Shown here piece after piece: positions 33,733-41,543 of a stretch of 64,000 nucleotides of DNA. The stretch is taken from positions 62,001 to 126,000 of the forward strand of contig NZ_JAFEWF010000006.1 in NCBI RefSeq assembly GCF_017355835.1, written 5' to 3'. Origin of the DNA: Desertivirga brevis (GTDB lineage: Bacteria; Bacteroidota; Bacteroidia; Sphingobacteriales; Sphingobacteriaceae). A program made the position numbers and the translations under genes. How positions within the stretch are numbered: position 1 is the first letter of the stretch; the number at the start of each line of letters is the position of its first letter. Below the pieces are notes generated by a model. It ran no database searches. It was not told where the DNA came from and saw only the letters and a program-made list of their open reading frames with translations.

Positions 33733-34860
33733 ATGAAGAAACCTATACTCACGCTAATCATTATCCTTCACTCTCTTCTGGTAAGTGCACAGCTTCAGAA
33801 TGATTCATTGGAGTATAGAGTAACGCCGGATACCCTGAAAGCGGGTAACCTGGAATTAAGCTTGTATAACTTCAATTTCCTCCGTAACTACGAGTACTTC
33901 AATAATTTCCAAGACGGGTACACCCTATTTGGAACCCAACTGGAACCCCGTTTGATCTTTTATCCGAATTCAAAACTTCTCATAAGCGCTGGTATACATA
34001 TCCGTAAGGATTTTGGCAAAGATGGTATAGACAAAACCTATCCTCTTTTTACTATAAAATACAAGAATAAAAACACTTCATTTATTACTGGTGTACTCGA
34101 AGGCAACGTACATCACAGATTTATAGAGCCAATTTTTGACATCGAACGAAAAATAAATGCACCTGTCGAATATGGAACCCAGCTGGTAGTAAGCAAGCAG
34201 AAGTTGTTCCTTGATGCCTTTGTGAACTGGAACAGGATGATCGACCGCTATTCTCCTCTTCAGGAGCAGATCTTTGCTGGTGCTTCTGCCGATGTAAGCC
34301 TATGGAGGAAGGATGGCCTCAAATTTTCGTTACCTCTTCAGCTTCTCGTATTCCATCAGGGTGGGCAGATCGATACTGATCCCAGCCCGCTTAGGACTAT
34401 AGCAAACACAGCTCTAGGGCTAAAACTGCAGTCAGATCGCACTACAGGTTTCGTCAGGCAGTTGAAAACTGAGAATTACTTCGTAACTTATTCTGAGTTT
34501 TCTCCTACCAAAACCGCGGTGTTCCAGGATGGGAGAGGGATTTTTCTGAACGCTTCCATTGGTACCAAATTCGGAAATCTTACAGGATCATACTGGGAGG
34601 GTAATCAATACCTTTCTGTTACTGGAATGCCTATCTATCAGTCTGTTTCTCAGCAAATTGATAATCCTGGTTATTCGGAAGACGTAAGAAGGCTGTTGTT
34701 TCTAAGATATACCTACCAACGACAATTAGTGTCTAATTTCTACCTTGATTTCAGAGTAGAACCGGTGTTCGACCTGAAAAACAGTGGTCAGAAAATGGAT
34801 TTCTCCCATTCTCTATTTCTGGTTTACAAGCAGGATTTTAAGCTGTTTAAACGGAAATAA
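33733..34860 (+). CDS. Exported protein, probable outer-membrane beta-barrel
   Basis: A 375-residue protein with a signal peptide (residues 1-19, ending VSAQ). The mature part alternates hydrophobic and polar residues in many beta-strand-like stretches (LLISAGIHIRKDFG, FLRYTYQRQLVSNFYLDFRVEP, SLFLVYKQDFKLF), consistent with a beta-barrel. No known family recognised. It starts 33 bases after hemJ and may share its transcript; a link with heme or iron handling is only suggested by position. Confidence 0.7.
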   Translation: MKKPILTLIIILHSLLVSAQLQNDSLEYRVTPDTLKAGNLELSLYNFNFLRNYEYFNNFQDGYTLFGTQLEPRLIFYPNSKLLISAGIHIRKDFGKDGIDKTYPLFTIKYKNKNTSFITGVLEGNVHHRFIEPIFDIERKINAPVEYGTQLVVSKQKLFLDAFVNWNRMIDRYSPLQEQIFAGASADVSLWRKDGLKFSLPLQLLVFHQGGQIDTDPSPLRTIANTALGLKLQSDRTTGFVRQLKTENYFVTYSEFSPTKTAVFQDGRGIFLNASIGTKFGNLTGSYWEGNQYLSVTGMPIYQSVSQQIDNPGYSEDVRRLLFLRYTYQRQLVSNFYLDFRVEPVFDLKNSGQKMDFSHSLFLVYKQDFKLFKRK

Positions 34861-34913
34861 TTTAAAGGGGATGCAACTATTTGCTGCATTTCATCCTCTA
34901 AACAATAAACAAC

Positions 34914-35483
34914 ATGAATTTAAGCCGCAAGTTGACAGTTGATGATTTGCTGTTTGCCCTGAAGAAAAATGACAGAAGGGCTCAGGAGCAATTATATAAA
35001 CTGCTTGCATCCAAAATGCTGGGTGTATGCATGCGGTATGCTAAGGATACTTATGAAGCAGAAGATATGCTCCAGATGGGATTTGTAAAAGTGTTTAAGA
35101 AGGTGATGGAGTTCAGAGGAGATGGCTCCTTTGAGGGTTGGATAAGACGTATCATGGTTAATACCGCAATCGAGATTTACAGAAAGAATCAAAGGACATT
35201 GAATGTTGTGGATATGGATGAGGTTTACGATGCTCCCCAAACAACTTTTGATCTTAATTCGCTCGAAACAAAAGACTTGTTGAAACTCATCCAGCAACTG
35301 TCTTCCGGGTATAGAATGGTCTTTAACCTGTATGCAATAGAAGGTTATTCTCATAAGGAAATTGGAGAACAGTTAGGAATAACCGAAGGTGCGTCAAAGT
35401 CGCAACTCTCCAGAGCCAGAGCGATTTTGAAAGAAAAATTAATGAAAATGGAAGGTATTAAGTATGCAAACCATGTCGGATAA
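34914..35483 (+). CDS. ECF RNA polymerase sigma factor
   Basis: A 189-residue sigma-70 family factor. Region 2 is MRYAKDTYEAEDMLQMGFVKVFKKVMEFRGDGSFEGWIRRIMVNTAIEIYRK; region 4 is SGYRMVFNLYAIEGYSHKEIGEQLGITEGASKSQLSRAR. Overlaps the following anti-sigma-like gene by 20 bases, indicating translational coupling. Target genes unknown; probably envelope-related given the downstream barrel. Confidence 0.93.
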   Translation: MNLSRKLTVDDLLFALKKNDRRAQEQLYKLLASKMLGVCMRYAKDTYEAEDMLQMGFVKVFKKVMEFRGDGSFEGWIRRIMVNTAIEIYRKNQRTLNVVDMDEVYDAPQTTFDLNSLETKDLLKLIQQLSSGYRMVFNLYAIEGYSHKEIGEQLGITEGASKSQLSRARAILKEKLMKMEGIKYANHVG

Positions 35484-36210
35484 GGAATTTGATAAGCAGT
35501 TTAGGGATAAGTTCGAGGATTTCGAGTTTGAGCCATCCGCCTTTGTATGGGCTGACATAGAGAATGAACTTACAGCTTCCCGCAAAAGGACATTCCCGTG
35601 GTTTAGTGTGGCGGCAGCAAGCATGGCAGCGGTCATAGCAGCAGGAATCTGGTTTGCGCCACACAAGCAGCCAATGAAGCTGTATAGTAAGTTGAAAACA
35701 GAACACAAGGATACAGCTCTAAGGCAACAGCCGACGAATTCGGTTACTCCCGCATTTGCTGATTTAGAAACTAAGGAAGTGCCGGCTCTAGCCGAGAGTA
35801 TTTCAAGTGCTCCTGAAAAGTTAACCAGAATAGAGGTTAAAAGAGGCAAGGCTCCTAATATTAGGGTAGTAGAGCCTGCTGTAAATGAACAAGGGTCACC
35901 GGATCTGAGTAACGCATCTGACGCGCACCAGGAAGAAGTCGTATCTATAACTGCGGCAAGTGTTCCTACTGAAGTGTTTTCTGCTAAAACAGAACCTCCC
36001 ACTGTTTTGGCCTTCCATACTCTTCCGGAAGATACAACATCTGAAAGATCCAGATATAAGATCCGTTCTGTAGGAGATTTGGTAAACTTTGTAGTTAGTA
36101 AAGTAGATAAACGGAAAAATAAAATAATAGAATTCTCTAAGGATGATGAAGGGGAAGAGATATCGGGTTTAAACCTTGGAGTACTACAATATAGAACACG
36201 CAATAATTAA
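35464..36210 (+). CDS. Putative anti-sigma factor, single-pass membrane protein
   Basis: A 248-residue protein with a cytosolic N-terminus (1-42; MSDKEFDKQFRDKFEDFEFEPS and FVWADIENELTASRKR), one membrane segment (about 45-63) and a Ser/Thr/Glu-rich periplasmic tail. Topology and coupling to the sigma gene by a 20-base overlap suggest an anti-sigma factor. A second in-frame ATG three codons in is also possible. No zinc motif. Followed after one base by the barrel gene. Confidence 0.72.
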   Translation: MQTMSDKEFDKQFRDKFEDFEFEPSAFVWADIENELTASRKRTFPWFSVAAASMAAVIAAGIWFAPHKQPMKLYSKLKTEHKDTALRQQPTNSVTPAFADLETKEVPALAESISSAPEKLTRIEVKRGKAPNIRVVEPAVNEQGSPDLSNASDAHQEEVVSITAASVPTEVFSAKTEPPTVLAFHTLPEDTTSERSRYKIRSVGDLVNFVVSKVDKRKNKIIEFSKDDEGEEISGLNLGVLQYRTRNN

Positions 36211-36211
36211 C

Positions 36212-37015
36212 ATGAAAGCTTATTTATTTACTTTATTATTAGCGGCAGGAAGCTTAACTTCTATAGCTCAGGATTCCTTAGCTGTTGACACAACAACTGT
36301 AAAAGAAAGTTCAAAGGCTAAAAAGTCTATCAAAGTGGTGGGCGTAGAAATTGGAAAGAGTAAAAGTGATTCAATAAGGAAACCATCTTCTAAATTTTCA
36401 TTTCAGCTAACTTTTTCCAGGATAGATCTTGGTTTAGCCACTTTTCTTGACCGCGGAAGTTACACGCTCTCTGAAGAGAACAGCTTCCTGGAGAATCAGC
36501 AGTTCAAGACCAATAACTTCGGATTTGAATTCCTGCAAACGGGCTACCGTTTTAACAGTTACTTTAAAATCTATCTTGCCGCTGGCTTGGATTGGAACCA
36601 TATTCGTCTGAAGCGTGATATTACTATACTTCCCGACGAACCTAAAATATCTTACAAGGAAGAGGATATCGACTTTAAGAAAAATCGCTTCTCCAGTAAT
36701 TATCTTCGCATACCATTATCCTTTCAATTCAGATCCAAAGACGATGGCAGAGGGAATAAGGTATATTTTGTCGCCGGACCCGAGGTTGGCTTCCTGATAA
36801 CAGGAAAAACGAAGCAGGTAAGCAAGGAGATGGGGAAGGTGAAGTTTAAAGATGATTTTAACTTCAATCCTTTCCGTTATGGCGCTTTTGCAAGAGCCGG
36901 CTATAACGGTGTTGGATTTTACGTTAAGTATTACGCTAATGATGTCTTTGCCGATAATCAGGGCCTCACAAAAGACTTCAAAAATCTCAATTTCGGTCTA
37001 ACTGTGGGCTTCTAG
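36212..37015 (+). CDS. PorT-like outer-membrane beta-barrel protein
   Basis: A 267-residue exported protein; ATG at 36212, signal peptide to about residue 20 (SIAQ). The mature part shows barrel strands: FSFQLTFSRIDLGLATF, RFNSYFKIYLAAGLDWNH, YLRIPLSFQFRS and RYGAFARAGYNGVGFYVKYY, typical of the PorT/outer membrane beta-barrel families in Bacteroidetes. It is third in the sigma/anti-sigma operon, so expression is likely under that sigma factor. Confidence 0.78.
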   Translation: MKAYLFTLLLAAGSLTSIAQDSLAVDTTTVKESSKAKKSIKVVGVEIGKSKSDSIRKPSSKFSFQLTFSRIDLGLATFLDRGSYTLSEENSFLENQQFKTNNFGFEFLQTGYRFNSYFKIYLAAGLDWNHIRLKRDITILPDEPKISYKEEDIDFKKNRFSSNYLRIPLSFQFRSKDDGRGNKVYFVAGPEVGFLITGKTKQVSKEMGKVKFKDDFNFNPFRYGAFARAGYNGVGFYVKYYANDVFADNQGLTKDFKNLNFGLTVGF

Positions 37016-37085
37016 GACTGGTGTAAGCTTTCAAACCCAACCTTATTTATTTCATTCATAAACTTAGAATCCCGTCAATAGGTTA

Positions 37086-37093
37086 TACCTTTG
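37086..37093 (+). promoter_or_regulatory. Candidate -7 box for the ABC ATPase gene
   Basis: TACCTTTG matches TAnnTTTG exactly and lies 44 bases before the ATG at 37138. Confidence 0.45.
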
Positions 37094-37137
37094 CGCCATG
37101 TTCATGTTCTCTTCCTGAACCTGAACGTGGCTTTTTT

Positions 37138-38193
37138 ATGAAGATATCCTGCGAAAATCCCGAAGAAGAATACAACTATACACTTTCTGATATTCCTGAT
37201 CACCGGATGATAACGGTCGAAGCTGTAAGTAAGAAATATGCGGAAAATCCCTTTTCCGGTGTTAAATCTGCCAGTTTTACCATCGATAAAGGCCAGATCG
37301 TTGTTATCGTAGGCGAAAGCGGAAGCGGGAAGAGTACGCTTCTAAAGCTGGTCTACGGACTTATGTCGCCTGATAGCGGATTTGTGTTCTTTAAACATGA
37401 GCAGGTGCGTGGGCCCGAGAAAAAGCTTATACCAGGGCATGACTCAATGAAAATGGTGACGCAAGACTTTAGCCTTAATTCTTATGCTAAAGTTTATGAT
37501 AACATAGCATCTATGCTGCCCAATACCAATTTAGCTTACAAGGCCTCCAAAACGGAGGAAATGCTTGCGTTAATGAGGATCAAGGACCTTGCTCAGAAAA
37601 GAGTGATAGACCTTAGTGGGGGGGAGCAACAAAGGGTTGCTATTGCAAAGGCTATTGTAACGGAGCCTGCTGTTCTATTAATGGACGAGCCTTTCAGTCA
37701 TGTTGATACTGTTTTAAAAAGCCACTTGAGGGCAGACATACGGCGACTATCCCGTGAACTGGGAATTACGGTAGTGATCGTTTCTCATGATCCTGCTGAT
37801 GGTCTTTCTATGGCCGACAAAATGATCGTAATGCGTAGGGGTGAAGTGGTGGAACAAGGAAGGCCTAAAGATCTCTATTATCAACCCACATCTTTGTACA
37901 CAGCCCGGTTGCTTAGCGACTGCAATGTGCTGTCATCAACAGAAGCCGCAGCTTTAGATCTGCATACCACAGGCACACTTGCTATTTTTCCTGAAAATAT
38001 CCGTATTGATCAGTCAAAGGCGGGAGATTATATAGTACGGGATGTTTTTTTTAAAGGTTTCTACAACGAAATCCTGGTAGAAAAAGCCGGAGTAAGTTTG
38101 AGGGTACTAATAACCGAAACGGTGAAAGTTAGCGTAGGTGACAAGGTTGAAATAACAATAGAAGATTTCAGAGAATTTATATCTGCTAATTAG
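37138..38193 (+). CDS. ABC transporter ATP-binding protein (no adjacent permease)
   Basis: A 351-residue ABC ATPase. Walker A GESGSGKST is at 59-67, signature LSGGEQQRV about 159-167 and Walker B AVLLMDEPFSHVD about 178-190; His in VIVSHD is the switch. The C-terminal about 90 residues form a TOBE-like regulatory domain, as in importers of sulfate, spermidine or maltose type. The first 23 residues are extra; MITVEAVSKKY (ATG at 37207) is an alternative start. No permease or binding-protein gene is adjacent, so substrate is unknown. Confidence 0.9.
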   Translation: MKISCENPEEEYNYTLSDIPDHRMITVEAVSKKYAENPFSGVKSASFTIDKGQIVVIVGESGSGKSTLLKLVYGLMSPDSGFVFFKHEQVRGPEKKLIPGHDSMKMVTQDFSLNSYAKVYDNIASMLPNTNLAYKASKTEEMLALMRIKDLAQKRVIDLSGGEQQRVAIAKAIVTEPAVLLMDEPFSHVDTVLKSHLRADIRRLSRELGITVVIVSHDPADGLSMADKMIVMRRGEVVEQGRPKDLYYQPTSLYTARLLSDCNVLSSTEAAALDLHTTGTLAIFPENIRIDQSKAGDYIVRDVFFKGFYNEILVEKAGVSLRVLITETVKVSVGDKVEITIEDFREFISAN

Positions 38194-38203
38194 CAGATAT
38201 AAA
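38176..38203. terminator. 28-bp perfect palindrome overlapping the ABC gene stop
   Basis: A perfect inverted repeat centred between 38189 and 38190, including the ABC stop codon, flanked by A/T. It is placed between two converging units, the ABC gene and tRNA-Leu, and can act as a terminator in both directions. Confidence 0.7.
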
Positions 38204-38213
38204 GAAGATTGAG

Positions 38214-38296
38214 TGCCCAGAAGCGGATTCGAACCGCTACGCCCATAAGGCGCCACCCCCTCAAGATGGTGCGTCTACCAATTTCGCCACCTGGGC
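38214..38296 (-). tRNA. tRNA-Leu (GAG)
   Basis: On the minus strand, acceptor GCCCAGG pairs with TCTGGGC (last pair G-T), a D arm, anticodon stem CCATC/GGTGG with loop TTGAGGG giving anticodon GAG, a long variable arm, T arm AGCGG-TTCGAAT-CCGCT and discriminator A. The long variable arm is class II, as expected for leucine. CCA is not encoded. Confidence 0.95.
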
Positions 38297-38362
38297 ATTT
38301 CGAGGCGCAAATATATACTCTAGAATTTAATTTCCGAGAAAAAAATAAATTTCTTTCAATAT

Positions 38363-38680
38363 CTACAGGTAAAGGTTATCAGCGTCAGAAGTTCTGGGAT
38401 CTTCTGCTAGTATTTCCATCTTAGGGTTATCAATATAATCCGCATACCAACGTATGCCCTCAATAACCAGCAAAGGGTCGTCACCATTGTAGTGAGATGT
38501 TTCGAATACAAGCAGCTTTCCGTTATCAGTTCCGTAGAACTGCAATTCATCCGGGTTAGGTTCGAATTCAGTATCGTCCAAACAATAAACATGAATGCGT
38601 AAATCCCCATCCCTATGTCTAATCACATCCCTGCATGCATTATGAGGGTCCTTTACCAACAGAAAAACAGACTGATCCAT
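38363..38680 (-). CDS. Hypothetical protein, 105 aa
   Basis: Small cytosolic protein with a mixed alpha/beta pattern (MDQSVFLLVKDPHNACRDVI; LLVFETSHYNGDDPLLVIEG). No recognised family, signal peptide or membrane segment. Stop to start distances give no operon. Reading frame looks real by length and composition, but I cannot assign a function. Confidence 0.6.
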   Translation of the reverse strand: MDQSVFLLVKDPHNACRDVIRHRDGDLRIHVYCLDDTEFEPNPDELQFYGTDNGKLLVFETSHYNGDDPLLVIEGIRWYADYIDNPKMEILAEDPRTSDADNLYL

Positions 38681-38901
38681 ACAACAATTTACTTAAAGTA
38701 TAAATAGGGACGTTTTCAAAATGTTTCAAAATAGTAGTATTAGTACTTATTTTTCTAAAAAATCTGTAAAAACAATCCTCCCATATCAGTGCAATTTATG
38801 TTTTAAATCTTTCCAAAAAGGGGTAATAATGCTTGATTAATATTTTTCTGGCTGGAAATAAGTGGTTTAAGGTGCTTTGGTTGAAAAAGTGAAAATTGTA
38901 C

Positions 38902-38932
38902 TTGCGGGAAATAGGTAATAGCCGTACATTTG
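38902..38932 (+). promoter_or_regulatory. Promoter of the tandem tRNA-Lys genes
   Basis: TTG at 38902-38904, 20 bases, then TACATTTG at 38925-38932, a full match to the Bacteroidetes promoter. It lies 42 bases before the first tRNA-Lys. Confidence 0.75.
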
Positions 38933-38974
38933 CATCACTTTAAACGAAACGGTTAAACGTTTCAAACTAAAGTA

Positions 38975-39047
38975 GATTCCGTAGCTCAGCTGGTAGAGCA
39001 TTACACTTTTAATGTAGTGGTCCTGGGTTCGAATCCCAGCGGGATCA
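38975..39047 (+). tRNA. tRNA-Lys (TTT), copy 1
   Basis: 73 nt. Acceptor GATTCCG pairs with CGGGATC, D stem GCTC/GAGC, anticodon loop CTTTTAA giving TTT, T arm around GGTTCGAATCC, discriminator A. CCA is not encoded. It is followed by its own intrinsic terminator. Confidence 0.97.
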
Positions 39048-39067
39048 CGGAGAAATCCAAAAATAGT

Positions 39068-39098
39068 AAAAGCCTCTTAAAACAGGAGGCTTTTATTT
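39068..39098 (+). terminator. Terminator between the two tRNA-Lys genes
   Basis: AAAAGCCTC (39068-39076) pairs with GAGGCTTTT (39086-39094) with a T-rich tail. It would separate copy 1 from copy 2, which then needs read-through or its own promoter. Confidence 0.8.
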
Positions 39099-39135
39099 TT
39101 AAAAAAGACATATAGCAATCAAATAATAAGATATT

Positions 39136-39208
39136 GATTCCGTAGCTCAGCTGGTAGAGCATTACACTTTTAATGTAGTGGTCCTGGGTTCGAATCCCAG
39201 CGGGATCA
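39136..39208 (+). tRNA. tRNA-Lys (TTT), copy 2
   Basis: Identical over all 73 nt to copy 1, 161 bases further on. Its 3' end and following terminator form the left copy of the direct repeat that bounds the 3.1-kb accessory segment. Confidence 0.97.
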
Positions 39209-39289
39209 CAAGAGGCGCCAAAAAGGCGCCTTTTTGCGTTTATAGCCTGTTCGTTCTGAGCAGGTTAGGGATTAATGGATCAAGCGGAA
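39191..39289 (+). repeat. Left direct repeat (tRNA-Lys 3' end plus terminator), putative attL
   Basis: 99 bases starting at the tRNA T-loop (CGAATCCCAG) through the terminator and 50 bases beyond. It matches 42268-42364 with about eight differences including two one-base gaps, that is about 92 percent identity. The tRNA is intact on this side. This arrangement is typical of attachment sites for elements integrating in tRNA 3' ends; no integrase is present, so the origin is inferred. Confidence 0.85.
39213..39235 (+). terminator. Terminator of tRNA-Lys copy 2
   Basis: Perfect 7-bp stem AGGCGCC/GGCGCCT with an AAAAA loop and T-tail, five bases after the tRNA. A copy with one changed base pair is at 42290-42312. 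Confidence 0.9.
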
Positions 39290-39391
39290 TTCTTGGGGGG
39301 AAATAAATAAAAGTGTTTTTTTGTTAGTAATAAAAATACAAATAGTACCCGTCTTGCTGTCTGGTCGTAGAGATGCCTTGTTGGATAACTA

Positions 39392-39637
39392 TTAATGCCC
39401 CTCAATAGCCTGCTGAACAGCCTTGGCATTGCTATATCGTTCTCGAAACGAACGGTCGTGGATCTTAAAGACAGGTTGTTTTTTAGTAACATACCATCCT
39501 TCGTCCATGAGTGTTGTACGAAGGACGCCTTCGGTCTGCGAACGGATCTCTACATTGATCGCAGCCTCTATCGTTGCAGGATAATCCTGATAGGTAGTAG
39601 CTGTCCCAGTTTAAACTTCGGCTACAGGCACGCAACT
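39392..39637 (-). pseudogene. Remnant of an RND efflux periplasmic adaptor (HlyD/AcrA-like)
   Basis: Minus-strand reading gives PVAEV, a TAA stop at 39611-39613, then in the same frame TATTYQDYPATIEAAINVEI and EGVLRTTLMDEGWYVTKKQP followed by VFKIHDRSFRERYSNAKA, ending with TAA at 39392. This is the biotin-lipoyl-like entry region of Bacteroidetes RND adaptor proteins. Signal peptide, hairpin and the whole C-terminal two-thirds are missing, so it is a decayed fragment of a gene of about 380 residues. It sits inside the 3.1-kb accessory segment next to attL. Confidence 0.75.
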
Positions 39638-39766
39638 GTAGAAATCTCGACGCCCTGTAAAACTTTGACTTTTATTCGTGGAGATTGATTACTGCTGAAC
39701 CGCAAACAAGACGATTATGCATAATTAAATTTTTTATATAAATTAGTGATATAAATCATATAATAT

Positions 39767-40450
39767 ATGACAACACGTGCTACCTTAAATGATGATACAG
39801 CAGGGACAACGACAACAGAAGTCACTGCCGTTAAAAGCGCATCATTCAGAAGCACAGCAGAAGGGCAGCGGGATGATATCTATAATTCGTTAATCGACTA
39901 TTTCCGGAATTACACGAATTTCCCGCTCTCCCCATTCGAACAGAGGCTGATCAGGGATGCTTTCAAGCTCAAAAAGGTACGCCGCCGTCAGTTCCTGGTA
40001 CAGGAGGGCGACGTCTGCAAATACATCTGTTTTGTGAAATCCGGAGCTTTACGGATTTACTCTGTGAACGAACGCGGACAGGAAGCTGTTGTAGCATTCG
40101 CTCTGGAAGGGAAATGGATGTCGGACTGGGAAAGCGTGGTGACGCAGACCCCTAGCCGATATTATATTGATGCGGTCGAAAACTCAGAGATCCTGCAGAT
40201 AACACCAGCAGAACTGCATGCTTTGGAGGCAAAGATACCTGCTATAGACGAGTTTCTTCGGCTTGAGCAAAGATTAGTAGCGGTTACAACACAAAAAAGA
40301 ATACATACTGCCATCAGTATGAATGCGGAAGAAAGGTACCAGGACCTGCTGGAGAACCATCCCGAATATTTTCAAAGATTTTCTCAAAACATGATTGCTT
40401 CTTACTTAGGTATTAAACCGGAGACCCTGAGCCGCCTGAGAAGGCGCTGA
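39767..40450 (+). CDS. Crp/Fnr-family transcriptional regulator
   Basis: A 227-residue regulator. A cyclic-nucleotide-binding-like beta roll spans about residues 50-150 (FLVQEGDVCKYICFVKSGALRIYSVNERGQEAVVAFALEGKWM), followed by a dimer helix and a short HTH (MIASYLGIKPETLSRLRRR) where the protein ends. The first about 38 residues (Thr-rich) are an extension. No Fe-S cysteines, so it is not an O2-sensing FNR. It is upstream of the SDR gene, whose promoter carries an FNR/CRP-like palindrome. Confidence 0.88.
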   Translation: MTTRATLNDDTAGTTTTEVTAVKSASFRSTAEGQRDDIYNSLIDYFRNYTNFPLSPFEQRLIRDAFKLKKVRRRQFLVQEGDVCKYICFVKSGALRIYSVNERGQEAVVAFALEGKWMSDWESVVTQTPSRYYIDAVENSEILQITPAELHALEAKIPAIDEFLRLEQRLVAVTTQKRIHTAISMNAEERYQDLLENHPEYFQRFSQNMIASYLGIKPETLSRLRRR

Positions 40451-40621
40451 GTGACGTCGGTCTTCAGCTTTGGATATAATCGGATGATAACCGACAAACC
40501 ATCCCGGCGATCCTACAACGTTCCGTCGGACAGCTCAAACGTGGTGTTATCATCTGACTGTAGTTACTATTACCCTAGAAAACAGCCCGACTGTCTGTCC
40601 TGTCATTCACTATTTTATTTT

Positions 40622-40635
40622 TTGATAAAAGTCAA
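40622..40635 (+). promoter_or_regulatory. FNR/CRP-like operator upstream of the SDR gene
   Basis: TTGAT-AAAA-GTCAA is a near-perfect palindrome, one base from the FNR consensus. It is followed by GATCTTTG (40658-40665), one mismatch from the -7 box; the palindrome centre would lie near -43 of the predicted start, a class II activator position. The neighbouring Crp/Fnr regulator is the obvious candidate binder. Inference. Confidence 0.5.
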
Positions 40636-40685
40636 AATATGGCATTTATCTCCCAATGATCTTTGTGATAAACAAAATCAAAAAA

Positions 40686-41447
40686 ATGAAAACAGTATTA
40701 ATTACCGGGGCAAATAAGGGTATCGGCTTCGAATCAGCACGCCAGTTATTGCAAAAAGGATTCCATGTCTTTTTAGGCAGCCGTAATTTAAGCAACGGTT
40801 TGAAAGCGGCAGAACAGCTAAAGGCAGAAGGACTAACCCACGTTGAAGCCGTTCAAATTGACGTCACCAATCTGGATTCAGTTAATGCCGCCCGCAAGGA
40901 AATAGGAAGCAAAGTCAGGACACTAGATGTGCTGATCAACAACGCAGGAATTAGTGGCATTGATATCGACAGCGAAGGACATATGGTTCCTCAGACTGCC
41001 ATAGATACCGATATAAGTGTTTACCAGAAAGTCTATGACACCAATGTCTACGGTCCCGCGAGGGTGACCAAAGCGTTTATCGATCTTCTGAAAAACTCAC
41101 TGGAACCACGGATCGTAAACCTTAGCTCAAGTCAAGGTTCTCTTACCCTGCACAGTGATCCTAATTACATATACTACCAAGTAAAGGGGGTAGTATACCT
41201 TTCTTCAAAAGCCGCTCTGAATATGTATACGGTTAACCTAGCTTATGAGCTACGTGATACGGCCTTCAAGGTGAATGCCGTTAGCCCTGGTTTTACGGCG
41301 ACAGATTTCACTGGTAAGAATGGAGGGTCCGTTGAGGTGGCTGCGAAACGTATTATTAAATATGCGCTGATTGGCCAGGACGGTCCAACTGGAAAACTTT
41401 TTTGTGAAGAGACAAATCCGGATGGCACAGGTGAAATTCCATGGTAG
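40686..41447 (+). CDS. Short-chain dehydrogenase/reductase
   Basis: A 253-residue NAD(P)-dependent oxidoreductase. Start ATG at 40686 (MKTVLITGANKGIGFESAR), the Rossmann glycine motif TGANKGIG. NNAG is in LDVLINNAGISG; the active-site Ser lies in IVNLSSSQGSL and Tyr-x3-Lys appears as YLSSK after a short insertion. Similar proteins are annotated as carbonyl-reductase-like SDRs. Possibly controlled by the upstream Crp/Fnr protein. A strong terminator follows. Confidence 0.88.
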   Translation: MKTVLITGANKGIGFESARQLLQKGFHVFLGSRNLSNGLKAAEQLKAEGLTHVEAVQIDVTNLDSVNAARKEIGSKVRTLDVLINNAGISGIDIDSEGHMVPQTAIDTDISVYQKVYDTNVYGPARVTKAFIDLLKNSLEPRIVNLSSSQGSLTLHSDPNYIYYQVKGVVYLSSKAALNMYTVNLAYELRDTAFKVNAVSPGFTATDFTGKNGGSVEVAAKRIIKYALIGQDGPTGKLFCEETNPDGTGEIPW

Positions 41448-41457
41448 GATGTTGAGT

Positions 41458-41485
41458 AAGATGCTGGCGCTGAGGCCAGCATCTT
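41458..41485 (+). terminator. Intrinsic terminator after the SDR gene
   Basis: An 11-bp perfect stem (41458-41468 with 41475-41485), six-base loop, then a T-rich stretch; 10 bases past the stop. Confidence 0.85.
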
Positions 41486-41543
41486 GTTATTTTGGAACAA
41501 AGGGCACTTTGAATAAGCGTGTAGTGGAAAGCCATTAAAAGAC

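Noticed and set aside
35439..36203. 254-aa minus-strand frame opposite the anti-sigma-like gene
   Set aside because: Full-length antisense of the coupled sigma operon gene; Ser/Leu-rich composition typical of shadows.
39395..39688. 97-aa plus-strand frame
   Set aside because: Antisense of the efflux adaptor remnant, whose minus-strand translation is clearly protein-like.
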